64,000 nucleotides of DNA from Caenimonas sp. SL110 (GCF_001044395.1 NZ_JANU01000031.1:124001-188000); one strand, 5' to 3'. Shown: positions 7,051 through 18,774, counted from the stretch's first letter. Notes: generated by a model not told the origin, from the sequence alone. A program made the numbers and translations.

Positions 7051-8726
7051 AATCAGCACGCACCGTCCGGCCGGCCTGGGTTGTCGCTGGCGCGAGCGGC
7101 TGGATAGCCACCGTTGCCAATATCCCGCTGTGGCGCGCCATGGATTCGCTGGAGTTGCTCGCAACGCCGGCAGGCTGGAGCCTTGCGGCGGCCCTGGCCC
7201 TGATGATGGCGGGCTGTCTGGCCGCCGTCATGAGCTTGCTGGCGTGGCGCGCCACGCTCAAGCCGGTCGTGATCGTGCTGCTGGCCATCGCTGCAGTAGG
7301 CGGCTATTTCATGTTCGCCTACAACATCGTCATCGACTCGGCGATGCTGGTCAACGTGCTGGAGACCGACGCCCACGAGGCCGCTGACCTGTGGAGTGTG
7401 TGGATGCCTGTTTCGATCGCGCTGGTCGCGGGAGTTCCGGCGTGGATGATCTGGGTAACGCCGGTGCACCACGCCCCCTGGACCCGGCAGCTCGCGCGCA
7501 ATCTCAGCGCTGCGGTCGCTTTCCTGGTGCTGGCAGTCGTTGCGGTCATGCTCGCCTTCCAGCCCTTGGCCTCATCGATGCGCAACCACAAGCAGCTGCG
7601 CTACATGATGAATCCGATGAACTCTCTGTATGCGGCAGGCCTGCTCGCAACGTCGCCGCTTCGCCGCGGACCGATGAAGCTGGCAGCGCTGGGAACCGAT
7701 GCCGCGATCGCGCCCTCGCCCACCGGCAAGCCGCCTCTCATGGTTCTGGTCCTGGGCGAGACCGGCCGCAGCGGCAACTTTTCGATCAACGGCTACTCGC
7801 GCAATACCACGCCCGAGTTGCAGGCACTGAACGTAGCCAGCTCGACCAACGCATGGTCATGCGGCACCAGCACTGCTGCGTCGGTGCCATGCATGTTTTC
7901 GCATCTGGGCCAAAAGGGCTTTCAGTCGCGCACGCAAGACAACGAGAACCTGCTCGATGTCCTGCGCCACGCAGGACTCGCCGTCCTGTGGATAGACAAC
8001 CAGGCTGGCTGCAAAGGCGTCTGCGACCGCGTCGCCAGTGCCAGCACGAGCGCGGCCGCCGACCCCCAACTGTGCGACAAGGGCGAGTGCTTCGACGGCA
8101 TCCTGCTCGAAGGCATCGATGCGCGAATCGCCGCACTTCCAGCTGAGGCCCGAGCGCGCGGCGTGGTGCTCGTGCTGCACCAGATGGGCAGTCACGGACC
8201 TGCCTACGCCAGGCGATCACCCGCCCAGTTCAAGCGTTTCCAGCCCGAATGCCGCAGCAGCAACCTGCAGGAATGCAGCCGCGAGGAAGTCGTCAATGCC
8301 TACGACAACTCCATCGCCTATACAGATCACTTCCTGGCTTCGACGATTCATTGGCTCAAGGGCCAGGGACAGCGCTGGGACACCGCGATGGTCTATGTGG
8401 CGGACCACGGTGAATCGCTCGGAGAGAACAACCTCTATCTGCACGGCCTGCCGTACGCGTTGGCGCCGGATGTGCAAAAGCGGGTTCCCTGGATCACATG
8501 GCTGTCGCCGGGATTCGAGAGCCGCAGCGGCGTCACCATCGACTGCGTGAAAAAAGCGCGCGGCGACCTGGTGACGCACGACAACTACTTTCACTCGGTC
8601 CTCGGGCTGCTCGATGTCACCACGTCGGCATATGACAGTTCACTCAACGCATACCGGGCTTGCCAGCGCGAGACGGACCCTTCCATGGCGCAACTCGCGG
8701 GCCGCGTGGCGATCGCACCGCACTAG
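7047..8726 (+). CDS. eptA: Phosphoethanolamine--lipid A transferase
   Basis: EptA/PmrC-type transferase of 559 residues that moves phosphoethanolamine from phosphatidylethanolamine to lipid A phosphates in the periplasm, lowering surface negative charge and polymyxin binding. The N-terminal 180 residues hold about five transmembrane helices; the periplasmic alkaline-phosphatase-like domain shows the metal-binding Glu in LGETGRSG (E238), the nucleophile motif SCGTSTA (271-277) and ADHGES near the C-terminus, with the Cys pairs usual for the family. Start ATG 7047 overlaps the PAP2 stop; the frame continues upstream to 6384 only as a shadow of the PAP2 gene. Expression is expected from the PmrA box. 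Confidence 0.95.
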   Translation: MKSARTVRPAWVVAGASGWIATVANIPLWRAMDSLELLATPAGWSLAAALALMMAGCLAAVMSLLAWRATLKPVVIVLLAIAAVGGYFMFAYNIVIDSAMLVNVLETDAHEAADLWSVWMPVSIALVAGVPAWMIWVTPVHHAPWTRQLARNLSAAVAFLVLAVVAVMLAFQPLASSMRNHKQLRYMMNPMNSLYAAGLLATSPLRRGPMKLAALGTDAAIAPSPTGKPPLMVLVLGETGRSGNFSINGYSRNTTPELQALNVASSTNAWSCGTSTAASVPCMFSHLGQKGFQSRTQDNENLLDVLRHAGLAVLWIDNQAGCKGVCDRVASASTSAAADPQLCDKGECFDGILLEGIDARIAALPAEARARGVVLVLHQMGSHGPAYARRSPAQFKRFQPECRSSNLQECSREEVVNAYDNSIAYTDHFLASTIHWLKGQGQRWDTAMVYVADHGESLGENNLYLHGLPYALAPDVQKRVPWITWLSPGFESRSGVTIDCVKKARGDLVTHDNYFHSVLGLLDVTTSAYDSSLNAYRACQRETDPSMAQLAGRVAIAPH

Positions 8727-8800
8727 CGGTGTGGCGCGGCCACTGAGGACCGTCAGGTGTAACTAATTTCTTGCGCGCCGAATTGCGGTAAATTCCGCGC

Positions 8801-9073
8801 GTGTACCAAGTCTTCGCCTACAAGGGTTATTTCGTCGGAGCCTATCCACTTGCGGATGGGCCAAAGCGCTTCTACGGCTGCGCCCAGATCTGCACCGAGC
8901 TGCCAGACGATCGCTTCAAGGCGCAGTCGATCGAAAACGTCACGAGCGTGGGCTCCTACGACACACCTGAACGCGCCATGGAAGCCGCGCAGTTCCAGGC
9001 ACGCCAGGTCATCGATAGCCTGGGACCCAATTGGGACCCGTTCACGGCCCCCGGGGCACTCGACTCACGATAA
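8801..9073 (+). CDS. Hypothetical protein, 90 residues
   Basis: Short soluble protein beginning (V/M)YQVFAYKGYFVGAYP and ending in a proline-rich tail (WDPFTAPGA). Start is GTG at 8801, with only a weak GGTAA upstream. No signal peptide or membrane segment. It follows eptA by 74 bases on the same strand but carries no obvious link to lipid A. Codon usage is like its neighbours, supporting a real gene. I do not recognise a family. Confidence 0.55.
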   Translation: MYQVFAYKGYFVGAYPLADGPKRFYGCAQICTELPDDRFKAQSIENVTSVGSYDTPERAMEAAQFQARQVIDSLGPNWDPFTAPGALDSR

Positions 9074-9091
9074 CGGCCGCCCGCGCGCTGC

Positions 9092-9274
9092 TCAGTTGCG
9101 CGGCAGCTCCATCGGCGCGGTGGGCGCAAAAGATGCGTACGAGTCATCCGGTCGCGTCCTGAGCAATTCGAGGGCCGCCATCGCCTCCGAGCTTGCCGGC
9201 ACTGTCGCAGCCCATTGGCGCGCCGCATCCCTGGGCCTTGCCTGGAACACCGAAATCAGTTTGCCGTTGAACAT
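9092..9274 (-). CDS. Hypothetical protein, 60 residues
   Basis: Small protein starting MFNGKLISVFQARP at ATG 9274, preceded by GAGG six bases upstream; the longer frame to 9328 has no such site. The middle contains an Ala-rich helix-prone stretch and the C-terminus is MELPRN. It converges with the gene at 8801 with 18 bases between stops. No recognisable domain; function unknown. Reality of the gene rests on the ribosome-binding site and GC-skewed codon pattern only. Confidence 0.45.
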   Translation of the reverse strand: MFNGKLISVFQARPRDAARQWAATVPASSEAMAALELLRTRPDDSYASFAPTAPMELPRN

Positions 9275-9392
9275 ATTGGGCCTCTTCTGGTCTGCTGGAT
9301 TGAAGACCAAATTCTGTTCAATCAACACGCAGACGCCTTAAGGCAATTGCCTAGTTGCGATGGGCAATGTGCGCCTGGCCGCAACGATCTTG

Positions 9393-9650
9393 CTATCGGG
9401 ACGCGCGGGCACTGGCTGCAGCGGTGAGCCGGAATGAGAGGTTCTCCTTGGGCTGAAGCTCAAGATCGGCTGCGCGCAGGTAAACCGCCTCGCCGTCGAG
9501 CTGACCCCTGCAGCCGTCCAGGCGCACAAGTAAAAACCAGCCGCCGGGCGTGAGTTCGAGCACGGTGCCCTTTGCGCCAAGGGCTATGCCGTCTTCTGGA
9601 AAGGCGCGCTTCGTGCGAACGCGTTCGAGTTTGTGAAAGAGAGGTGTCAC
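9393..9650 (-). CDS. Hypothetical protein, 85 residues, possible DUF4926-like small beta-barrel
   Basis: Begins (M/V)TPLFHKLERVRTKRAFPEDG and contains a GAKGTVLELTPGGWFLLVRLD core, a pattern of alternating beta strands like KOW/DUF4926 small barrels, often found in toxin-antitoxin or immunity-like genes. Start is GTG at 9650 with a weak AGAAGA site. No partner toxin is visible next to it. The family suggestion is low confidence and based on strand pattern alone. Confidence 0.5.
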   Translation of the reverse strand: MTPLFHKLERVRTKRAFPEDGIALGAKGTVLELTPGGWFLLVRLDGCRGQLDGEAVYLRAADLELQPKENLSFRLTAAASARASR

Positions 9651-9789
9651 TTGAGATCTTCTGTTTTGCTGCAGGAGTCGCCATGACCCTGCTCAACCTG
9701 AAGATCGCAACAATACCAGCAAAGACCTCAATATGTCAGCTGAATGTATCGGTTCAAAACGATATATGGTATTTTTTTGTTATTTCGTG

Positions 9790-10146
9790 TTACGCCCTGA
9801 GCCAGTTGACAGCTTCATCCCGCGAGGTGAACACGCCAAGCGCGGCACCTTTCCTTCGTGCAACGTTCTCGCTGGTGCCGGTACGGCGGGACACCTGCAC
9901 CACAGATGCTGCACGCGTGAACGCATCGAACATAGATACGGCCTTCTCGCCGATCGCAAAGTGATCCGTGAATTTGAAATCTTCGATGATCTGGGTCTGG
10001 TCCACGAGGACGCGGGACAAATGGCGCGCCCGTGCTTCGTGCGCAACGCGGTCGATCATCTCCATCATGTCGGCAAGCACCGCACGACCGCTGACGCTGA
10101 CAACGAGCAGCTCGCCGTCTTGCTGGAATTCGAGCTTGAGGGGCAT
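9790..10146 (-). CDS. SpoIIAA-like / STAS-SEC14-like domain protein
   Basis: 118-residue single-domain protein with alternating strands and helices: strands LEFQQDGELLVVSVSG, a helix with MMEMIDRVAHEA, strand RVLVDQTQI, and an amphipathic C-terminal helix with DEAVNWL. This resembles the SpoIIAA-like family, whose members have a STAS/CRAL-TRIO-type fold and are thought to bind lipids or act in stress regulation. Start ATG 10146 is chosen over the upstream open frame, which runs into the phosphoribosyltransferase gene. It lies 34 bases downstream of that gene and is probably the last gene of the purA operon. Confidence 0.65.
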   Translation of the reverse strand: MPLKLEFQQDGELLVVSVSGRAVLADMMEMIDRVAHEARARHLSRVLVDQTQIIEDFKFTDHFAIGEKAVSMFDAFTRAASVVQVSRRTGTSENVARRKGAALGVFTSRDEAVNWLRA

Positions 10147-10180
10147 GGGGGCCGATGCTAGCAGCCCCCTGCGGTTGAGC

Positions 10181-10705
10181 TCAGACCTTCCACTTCTCCA
10201 GCAGCCGCTCCGGCCCCATGGAGTCATAGCCTTCAAAGGGCTGGTGGATCCATGGATTGGTCGCAAGAAACTCCACCGAGTAGTCGGGCGTGAACTTGGA
10301 CAGGCCCTTGGTCCAGATCACGGCGCTGCGCAGCTCGGTGATCGGGGAATAACTGGTTCGCAGCATGTCGATCACGGCTTGCAGCGTTTGGCCCGAATCC
10401 GCGAGGTCATCGACCAGCAGCACCTTGCCTGCGATCTCGCCTTTGGGCGTGGTGATGTAGCGGGCGATGTCCAGGTGCCCCTGCACGGTACCCGCTTCTG
10501 CGCGATACGAGCTCGTCGACATGATGGCCAGGGGCTTGTCGAAGATGCGCGAGAGGATGTCGCCGGGGCGCAAGCCCCCGCGTGCCAGGCACAAAATCGT
10601 GTCAAAGTGCCAGCCCGACTGGTGCACCTTGATCGCCAGCTTTTCAATCAGGCTGTGGTACTCGTCATAGCTGACGTACAGGTGTTTGCCGTCTTCGGTC
10701 AACAT
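10181..10705 (-). CDS. Phosphoribosyltransferase (purine salvage type)
   Basis: 174-residue type I phosphoribosyltransferase. The PRPP-binding motif VLLVDDLADSGQT is clear in the middle, and LARGGLRPGD matches the upstream pyrophosphate loop of hypoxanthine/xanthine-guanine type enzymes. It lies 13 bases downstream of purA in the same operon, which supports a role in purine salvage, converting a free purine base to its nucleotide. Exact base specificity cannot be read from the sequence. Confidence 0.87.
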   Translation of the reverse strand: MLTEDGKHLYVSYDEYHSLIEKLAIKVHQSGWHFDTILCLARGGLRPGDILSRIFDKPLAIMSTSSYRAEAGTVQGHLDIARYITTPKGEIAGKVLLVDDLADSGQTLQAVIDMLRTSYSPITELRSAVIWTKGLSKFTPDYSVEFLATNPWIHQPFEGYDSMGPERLLEKWKV

Positions 10706-10718
10706 GAACAGCTTCCTC

Positions 10719-13234
<2,516 letters not shown>

Positions 13235-13318
13235 GTTTTTTGGGGGCTGTTAAAAACGGTATTTTACGCGCCGCGAAAGGCGGACCCGCAAAGGCTGTCA
13301 TGCCGGACCGGGAGGGCC

Positions 13319-13402
13319 GTCATGCCGGACTCGATCCGGCATCCACCGCGAAGCGGAGACTGCGCTTGCTCAAGGATGGATTGCGGATCAAGTCCGCAAT
13401 GA
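13319..13402. repeat. Intergenic palindromic repeat pair between hflC and hisZ
   Basis: Two 26-base arms, 13319-13344 and 13377-13402, are near-perfect reverse complements of each other, and each arm is itself a small palindrome (CCGGACTCGATCCGG and GCGGATCAAGTCCGC). A further partial copy of the left arm lies at 13297-13307. This is the general look of REP/BIME-type dispersed elements. Located between the convergent-free ends of hisZ start and hflC stop on one strand, it could fold in the transcript and modulate readthrough from hflC to hisZ. Confidence 0.75.
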
Positions 13403-13421
13403 CAGCCTCTTCAAGTGCAGC

Positions 13422-14330
13422 CTATTTCTTGCTCGGCGCTGGCGCTGGTGCAACCGAACCGCGGAACGCCTTGAAGAACTCCGAGCCGCTCGGATCGACA
13501 ACAACCACGTCGCCCTTCTTGTTGAAGCTGGCCTTGTAGGCTTCCAGGCTGCGATAGAACTGCGCGAACTGCGCGTCGCGGCCAAACGCTTCAGCGTAGG
13601 TCGAAGCAGCCAGGGCATCGCCCTCACCCTTGATTTTTTGTGCGTCGCGATAAGCGTTGGCCACCGTGACCTCGCGCTGGCGATCGGCATCGGCGCGAAT
13701 CTTTTCACCTTCGGCTGCGCCCGTGGAGCGAAGCTCATTGGCGACCCGCTTGCGCTCGGCTTCCATGCGGCGATAAACCGATTCGGTGATGGTCTCCACG
13801 TAATCGGCGCGCGTCATGCGCACATCGACCACCTCGATACCCCAATTGCGGCCCTTGAGCTTTTCAAGCACCTCACGCTGCACTTCGGACATCAGCTCTT
13901 CGCGCTTGGTGGAGATGAGTTCTCGCACGGTGCGCTTGCCGATCTCTTCGGTGAATGCATTGCGTACTTCCTGGGCGAGCTTGCTGGCACCAGCGGCTTC
14001 GTCCACGCCCAGTGCACGAATGTATTCCGACGGATTGGTGATGCGCCAGCGCAGGTACCAGTCGATCACCAGACGCTGCTTTTCGGCCGTGTTGATCGGC
14101 TCGCTGTCGTTGCTGTCCAGCGTGAGAAGGCGCTTGTCCAGGTACTTCACGTCCTGGAACGGCGGCGGCAGCTTGAAATAAAGGCCGGGCTCGCGCACGA
14201 CTTCCTTGATCTCTGCCAGTGAATAGATCACGCCGAACTGGCGCTGATCCACCACAAAGAGCATCGAGCTCAGCAGGGCCAGCGACACCAGGGCGAGGGA
14301 GACGATAAATCCGATTCTGTTCATGTTCAT
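13422..14330 (-). CDS. hflC: Modulator of FtsH protease HflC
   Basis: 302-residue SPFH/prohibitin-family inner-membrane protein with a single N-terminal transmembrane helix (about 8-26) and a large periplasmic SPFH domain followed by a coiled-coil helix rich in Glu, Arg and Ala (about 165-260). Together with HflK it forms a cage around FtsH and limits access of membrane substrates. It sits 6 bases downstream of hflK, so the two are coexpressed. Motifs VVDQRQFGV and EVVDVRMTRADY are typical. Confidence 0.96.
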   Translation of the reverse strand: MNMNRIGFIVSLALVSLALLSSMLFVVDQRQFGVIYSLAEIKEVVREPGLYFKLPPPFQDVKYLDKRLLTLDSNDSEPINTAEKQRLVIDWYLRWRITNPSEYIRALGVDEAAGASKLAQEVRNAFTEEIGKRTVRELISTKREELMSEVQREVLEKLKGRNWGIEVVDVRMTRADYVETITESVYRRMEAERKRVANELRSTGAAEGEKIRADADRQREVTVANAYRDAQKIKGEGDALAASTYAEAFGRDAQFAQFYRSLEAYKASFNKKGDVVVVDPSGSEFFKAFRGSVAPAPAPSKK

Positions 14331-14336
14331 TTCTCC

Positions 14337-15668
14337 TCAGCGCGTTTCGCGTTCGCGGGTACGCGAGAGGTCGCGGCTGCGGGAATCGACGGGTGCTGCC
14401 GGAGCGGCAGCCGGTGCTGGCGGTACGACTGGCGCTTCGCCGGCTGCTGGCGCAGCGGCCGTGCCGGTCTGCTGGATGATCTTGTCGAGCGGCAGGTACA
14501 GCAGGTTGGAGCCCTGGCGCGAATCGACCATTACCTTGGTGACGCTCGAGTAGATCTGCTGCATCGTCTCGATGTACAGGCGGTCGCGTGTGACTTGTGG
14601 GGCGCGCTGGTATTCGGTCAGCAGCGATTTGAACCGCTGTGAATCACCCTGTGCCTGCGCGGCGATACGGGCCTTGTACGCCTCGGAATCTTCTTTCAGG
14701 CGCGAGGCCGTACCGACCGCGCGAGGAATCACGTCGTTGGCATAGGCTTGCGCCTCGTTCTTGGCACGCTCGCGTTCCTGTCCAGCCTTGAGCACATCGT
14801 CGAACGCGGCCTGCACCTGCTCGGGGGGACGCGGTCCGCCCTGCTGCAGGTTGATGCCGACGATTTCAACGCCGACGTTGTAGCGATCGAGAATGGCCTG
14901 CATCAGCTTGCGAACCTCGGGAGCGATGGAGTCGCGCTTTTCGCCGAGCACCGTGTCCATCTTCATCTTGCCGACGACTTCTCGCACCGATGTCTCTGCC
15001 GCCTGCACGACTGCTTCCTGCGGATTGCGGCTCTCGAACAGCCAGGCGCGCGCGTCCTTCAGGCGGTACTGCACGGCGAACTTGATTTCGACGACGTTTT
15101 CGTCTTCGGTCAACATGCCCGAATCGCGCAGGCCTGTGGCCTTGATGATGGTGTCGCGTCCGATGTCGACCGAGCGTGTCTGCGTGACCTGCACGATCTC
15201 GTGGCGCTGAACCGGATACGGCATGCGCCAGTTGAAGCCGGCGCCGACCGTGGAGCGGTACTTGCCGAATTGCGTGATGACGGCCTGCTGGCCTTCCTGC
15301 ACGATGAAAAAGCCAGTACCGAGCCAGATCAGGACGACCACTGCAACCACGAGTCCGGCACCGATGCCGGCGCTCTTCATGTCGGGCTGGAAGCCACCGC
15401 CCCCACCGCCGAATCCGCCGCCGCCCTTGTCGTCGCTGCGCTTGCCCTTGCCGCCAAACAGGCCGCCGAGCTTGCGATTGAAATCGCGCCAGAGTTCATC
15501 GAGGTCCGGCGGGCCCTGGTTGGGTCCCTGGTTGCGGCCCCCATTGTTCTCGGGCTTGTTGTTCTCGGCCGGCTTGTCGTCGCCGCCGCGGCCCCATCGG
15601 GGGTCATTGAGATTGAACAGGCCTGCGATGCGGCCTTTCAACCCTGCCCAAGGTAGGTGGAGATTCAT
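14337..15668 (-). CDS. hflK: Modulator of FtsH protease HflK
   Basis: 443-residue partner of HflC. The cytoplasmic N-terminus (about 1-95) is Gly/Asn/Pro rich, with the NLNDPRWG motif and a polyglycine run before one transmembrane helix (about 103-122); the SPFH domain follows, then a coiled coil and a Pro/Ala-rich tail ending in Arg-rich residues. Start ATG 15668 matches the usual N-terminus; the frame remains open upstream to 15746 but there it is low-complexity. First of the hflK-hflC pair and downstream of hflX. Confidence 0.95.
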   Translation of the reverse strand: MNLHLPWAGLKGRIAGLFNLNDPRWGRGGDDKPAENNKPENNGGRNQGPNQGPPDLDELWRDFNRKLGGLFGGKGKRSDDKGGGGFGGGGGGFQPDMKSAGIGAGLVVAVVVLIWLGTGFFIVQEGQQAVITQFGKYRSTVGAGFNWRMPYPVQRHEIVQVTQTRSVDIGRDTIIKATGLRDSGMLTEDENVVEIKFAVQYRLKDARAWLFESRNPQEAVVQAAETSVREVVGKMKMDTVLGEKRDSIAPEVRKLMQAILDRYNVGVEIVGINLQQGGPRPPEQVQAAFDDVLKAGQERERAKNEAQAYANDVIPRAVGTASRLKEDSEAYKARIAAQAQGDSQRFKSLLTEYQRAPQVTRDRLYIETMQQIYSSVTKVMVDSRQGSNLLYLPLDKIIQQTGTAAAPAAGEAPVVPPAPAAAPAAPVDSRSRDLSRTRERETR

Positions 15669-15755
15669 TTGCGCGTTAGTCTCGTTTTTTGCTCTGGTGG
15701 CGTTGCGTGTTGACGTTGCTGTTGTGCGTATTGTGCTTGGCCGCATTGTGCCGAA

Positions 15756-16955
15756 TCAGACAGGGGCCTTGTGAACTTCAGGGTTATCCGTTTCGTCGTC
15801 TGCGGGGCCGGTGCGCCTGGTCACTTCGAGTGCCAGTTGACGGCGCAGTTCCGCGACGCCTTCGGATGTCCTGCCACTGACAAACACGCGCGGCACGGAA
15901 ACCCCCTGCAGGTCGAACACGTCGACCATTCGCTGGGGCTTGCGGCTCTCGTCCAGTGCGTCGATCTTGTTGAACACGAGGATCTGGGGAACATCGCCGG
16001 CGCCGATCTCTTGCAGTACGGACTGCACCTCGGCAATCTGCTCGGGGTGGTTGGGGTTGGCCGCATCGACCACATGCAGGAGCAGGTCCGCATCGGCTGC
16101 TTCCTGCAGGGTGGCCCGGAAGGCTTCGATGAGGCCGTGCGGCAGGTCGCGGATGAATCCAACCGTGTCGGACAGCGAGACAGATCGGCCCACGCCGTTC
16201 TCGTTTTGCGTATCCGCCAGGTAGAGCTGGCGCGTGGTGGTGTCGAGCGTGGCAAAGAGCTGGTCTGCCGCATAGGCGCGCGCCTTGACCAGCGCATTGA
16301 AGAGCGTGGACTTGCCCGCGTTGGTGTAGCCCACCAGCGAGATATTGAATGCGCCCCTGCGTTCGCGCTGGCGCCGCTGTGTCTGGCGCTGCTTCTTGAG
16401 CTTTTCAAGCCGCTCGCGCGTGCGCTTGATCGCGTCGCCCACCATGCGCCTGTCCAGCTCGATTTGCTTTTCGCCGGGACCGCCGCGAACGCCCGCGCCG
16501 CCGGTCTGCCGTTCGAGGTGAGACCAGCGCCGCACGAGTCGTGTGCTCACGTACTGCAGGCGTGCAAGCTCGACTTGCAGCTTGCCCTCATGGCTGCGTG
16601 CGCGCTGCCCGAAAATTTCAAGAATGAGGAGCGTGCGGTCATTGACCGGCCGGTCCAGGTGGCGCTCGAGGTTGCGCTGCTGCGCGGGGCTCAGCGCCTG
16701 GTCGAACAGGACCTCCGTGGCGCCCAGTTCATCAGCCAGCATCTTGATCTCGTCGGCTTTGCCCTTGCCGATAAAAAGCGCGGCGTCCGGCGCCTTGCGC
16801 TTGCAGGTGATGCGTGCAACGGGATTGAGGCCCGCAGTCTGGGCGAGAAGGCCGAGCTCTTCGAGCTGGCCGTCGAAATGAGGCAATCCCAGGTCAACGC
16901 CCACCAGGATGGTCGGCGCAGCGGATGCGGAAGCGGTCGTTTCGTTGATGCTCAA
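15756..16955 (-). CDS. hflX: Ribosome-associated GTPase HflX
   Basis: 399-residue GTPase that splits stalled ribosomes, especially after heat stress. An N-terminal ATP/nucleotide-binding-like domain (LVGVDLG, KGKADEI, RNLERHL, LLILEIFGQRA) precedes the coiled linker with GPGEKQIELDRR and the G domain: G1 GYTNAGKST, G3 DTVGFI, G4 NKID. It lies between hfq (upstream) and hflK (downstream), the classic hfq-hflX-hflKC order. Confidence 0.97.
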   Translation of the reverse strand: MSINETTASASAAPTILVGVDLGLPHFDGQLEELGLLAQTAGLNPVARITCKRKAPDAALFIGKGKADEIKMLADELGATEVLFDQALSPAQQRNLERHLDRPVNDRTLLILEIFGQRARSHEGKLQVELARLQYVSTRLVRRWSHLERQTGGAGVRGGPGEKQIELDRRMVGDAIKRTRERLEKLKKQRQTQRRQRERRGAFNISLVGYTNAGKSTLFNALVKARAYAADQLFATLDTTTRQLYLADTQNENGVGRSVSLSDTVGFIRDLPHGLIEAFRATLQEAADADLLLHVVDAANPNHPEQIAEVQSVLQEIGAGDVPQILVFNKIDALDESRKPQRMVDVFDLQGVSVPRVFVSGRTSEGVAELRRQLALEVTRRTGPADDETDNPEVHKAPV

Positions 16956-17018
16956 GGCCTGGAAAAAAGGCGTAGTGATTCAGGTATCAGCGCCTGGCGA
17001 CCGCGCCCCTGGGATGCT

Positions 17019-17267
17019 TCAAGCGGCGCCAGGTTCGGTGCTTTCAGCCGTGGTGAAGTTGACGGCACGACCCGGGACGATGGTGGAGATGGCGTGCTTG
17101 TAAACCATCTGGGTCACGGTATTGCGAAGCAGCACGACGTACTGATCGAATGACTCGATCTGGCCTTGCAGCTTGATACCGTTGACGAGGTAGATCGAAA
17201 CCGGAACATGCTCGCGACGCAAGGTGTTCAGGAACGGGTCTTGTAGCAATTGCCCTTTGTTGCTCAC
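17019..17267 (-). CDS. hfq: RNA chaperone Hfq
   Basis: 82-residue Sm-like hexameric protein that pairs small RNAs with mRNAs. The Sm1 and Sm2 motifs are intact ([27 protein letters not shown]), with the uridine-binding [15 protein letters not shown]-terminus. The start is GTG at 17267, giving (M)SNKGQLLQ as in homologues, with GGAGA six bases upstream; the open frame continues to 17360 without a supported start. The C-terminal tail is short. Confidence 0.98.
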   Translation of the reverse strand: MSNKGQLLQDPFLNTLRREHVPVSIYLVNGIKLQGQIESFDQYVVLLRNTVTQMVYKHAISTIVPGRAVNFTTAESTEPGAA

Positions 17268-17311
17268 GATATTCTCCGTGTTCCGCATTCGGAAATGTTG
17301 TTGGAATCTGC

Positions 17312-17339
17312 ACCTTACCACAGCAATTGTTGGCTGCAA
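17312..17339 (-). promoter_or_regulatory. Possible sigma-70 promoter of hfq
   Basis: On the minus strand TTGCAG (complement of 17334-17339) and TAAGGT (complement of 17312-17317) are separated by 16 bases, about 35 bases upstream of the hfq GTG start. Spacing fits a vegetative promoter, although the -10 box is weak. It lies in the 163-base der-hfq gap, which also supports a separate hfq transcript. Pattern match only. Confidence 0.35.
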
Positions 17340-17430
17340 GTAGGCTGCGCGCGTTTTCAAAGCCTATTTGGAGACAGGCTCGCCGGCTTCAAGTGCGGCG
17401 CCTGTTTTTCGTTCGCAAACGGCAGGCAAG

Positions 17431-18774
17431 CTAGTCGGAATCCTTGTCCGTGTAAGGATTTTTCGAGGTCTTCATCTCGATGCGAAGCGGCGTGCCGACC
17501 AGGTTGAATTCCTTGCGAAAACGTCCTTCGAGGAAACGCTTGTAGGCTTCGGTCACATGCTCCAGCGAGTTGCCGTGCACCACGATGACCGGCGGATTCA
17601 TGCCGCCCTGGTGCGCGTACCGCAGCTTGGGCCGGAACATGCCCGCACGCTTGGGTGACTGGAAAGCCACGGCTTCCAGCAGCAAGCGCGTGAGGATGGG
17701 CGTTGACATCTTGATGTTGGCGGAACGGTACGCCTCGGCCACCGCGCCCCAAAGTGGGCCCAGCCCCTGTCGCTTGATTGCCGAGATGAAGTGCATCTTG
17801 GCGAACTTCAAAAAGACCAGCCGGGTTTCGATCTGTCGCAGCAGCTGCTCGCGCTGGTAGGAGTCGACGGCATCCCACTTGTTGATCGCCAGGACCACGG
17901 CGCGGCCGCTTTCGAGGATGTACCCGGCGATGTGCGCATCCTGGTCGGTCACGCCCTGCGTCGCGTCCAGCAGCAGCAGCACGACGTTGGCCGACTCGAT
18001 CGCCTGGAGTGTCTTGACCACCGAGAACTTCTCGATCGCCTCGAACACCCTGCCCTTGCGCCGCAGGCCCGCGGTGTCGATCAATTCGAATTTCTGGCCG
18101 CCCCGCTCGAAGGGGATCGATATGGCGTCACGCGTCGTGCCGGGCATGTCGAAGGCAACCAGTCGCTCTTCACCCAGCCAGGTGTTGATGAGCGTCGACT
18201 TGCCCACGTTGGGTCGGCCGGCGACGGCGAGCTTGATGACGCCGATCTCGGCTTCTTCGGCGTTGTCGTCATCTTCGGTCAGGTGAAGCGGTTCGAACGC
18301 CACATCGAGCAGGCTGCGAATGCCCTGCCCGTGCGCAGCGGAAATCGGGTGCACTTCACCCAGGCCCAGCTCGTAGAACTCGGACACCTGCGCGCCCTCG
18401 GTCATGCCTTCGGCCTTGTTGGCTGCCAGCACCGTGGGCTTACCCAGCTTGCGCAGGTATTTGGCGATCTCGTGGTCTTGCGCGGTGAGGCCGCCGCGCG
18501 CATCGACGACGAAGATCACCACATCGGCTTCAGCGACGGCTTGCCGCGTCTGCTTGGCCATCTCCATGTAGATGCCGCTTTCGGCGGTCGGCTCGAAGCC
18601 GCCCGTATCGATCGCGATGAACTCAAGCTTGCCGTGCCTGGCGTTGCCGTAGTGCCGGTCGCGCGTGAGGCCCGCGAAGTCGGCGACGATGGCGTCGCGC
18701 GACTTGGTCATGCGGTTGAACAGTGTCGATTTGCCGACGTTGGGACGGCCGACGAGGGCCAGGACTGGTTTCAC
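17431..18774 (-). CDS. der: Ribosome assembly GTPase Der (EngA)
   Basis: 447-residue essential GTPase with two tandem G domains, each with a GRPNVGKST loop (near residues 8-16 and about 186-194) and G3/G4 boxes (DTGGF/NKAE and [13 protein letters not shown]), and a C-terminal KH-like domain. It acts in late 50S subunit assembly. It follows bamB by 19 bases and precedes hfq, the standard betaproteobacterial order. Confidence 0.98.
   Translation of the reverse strand: MKPVLALVGRPNVGKSTLFNRMTKSRDAIVADFAGLTRDRHYGNARHGKLEFIAIDTGGFEPTAESGIYMEMAKQTRQAVAEADVVIFVVDARGGLTAQDHEIAKYLRKLGKPTVLAANKAEGMTEGAQVSEFYELGLGEVHPISAAHGQGIRSLLDVAFEPLHLTEDDDNAEEAEIGVIKLAVAGRPNVGKSTLINTWLGEERLVAFDMPGTTRDAISIPFERGGQKFELIDTAGLRRKGRVFEAIEKFSVVKTLQAIESANVVLLLLDATQGVTDQDAHIAGYILESGRAVVLAINKWDAVDSYQREQLLRQIETRLVFLKFAKMHFISAIKRQGLGPLWGAVAEAYRSANIKMSTPILTRLLLEAVAFQSPKRAGMFRPKLRYAHQGGMNPPVIVVHGNSLEHVTEAYKRFLEGRFRKEFNLVGTPLRIEMKTSKNPYTDKDSD

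Noticed and set aside
17374-17409. Hairpin with T-run (ACAGGC ... GCCTGTTTTT) below der
   Set aside because: The T-run follows on the plus strand, where no gene is transcribed; on the minus strand no U-run follows, so it is not a terminator for der.
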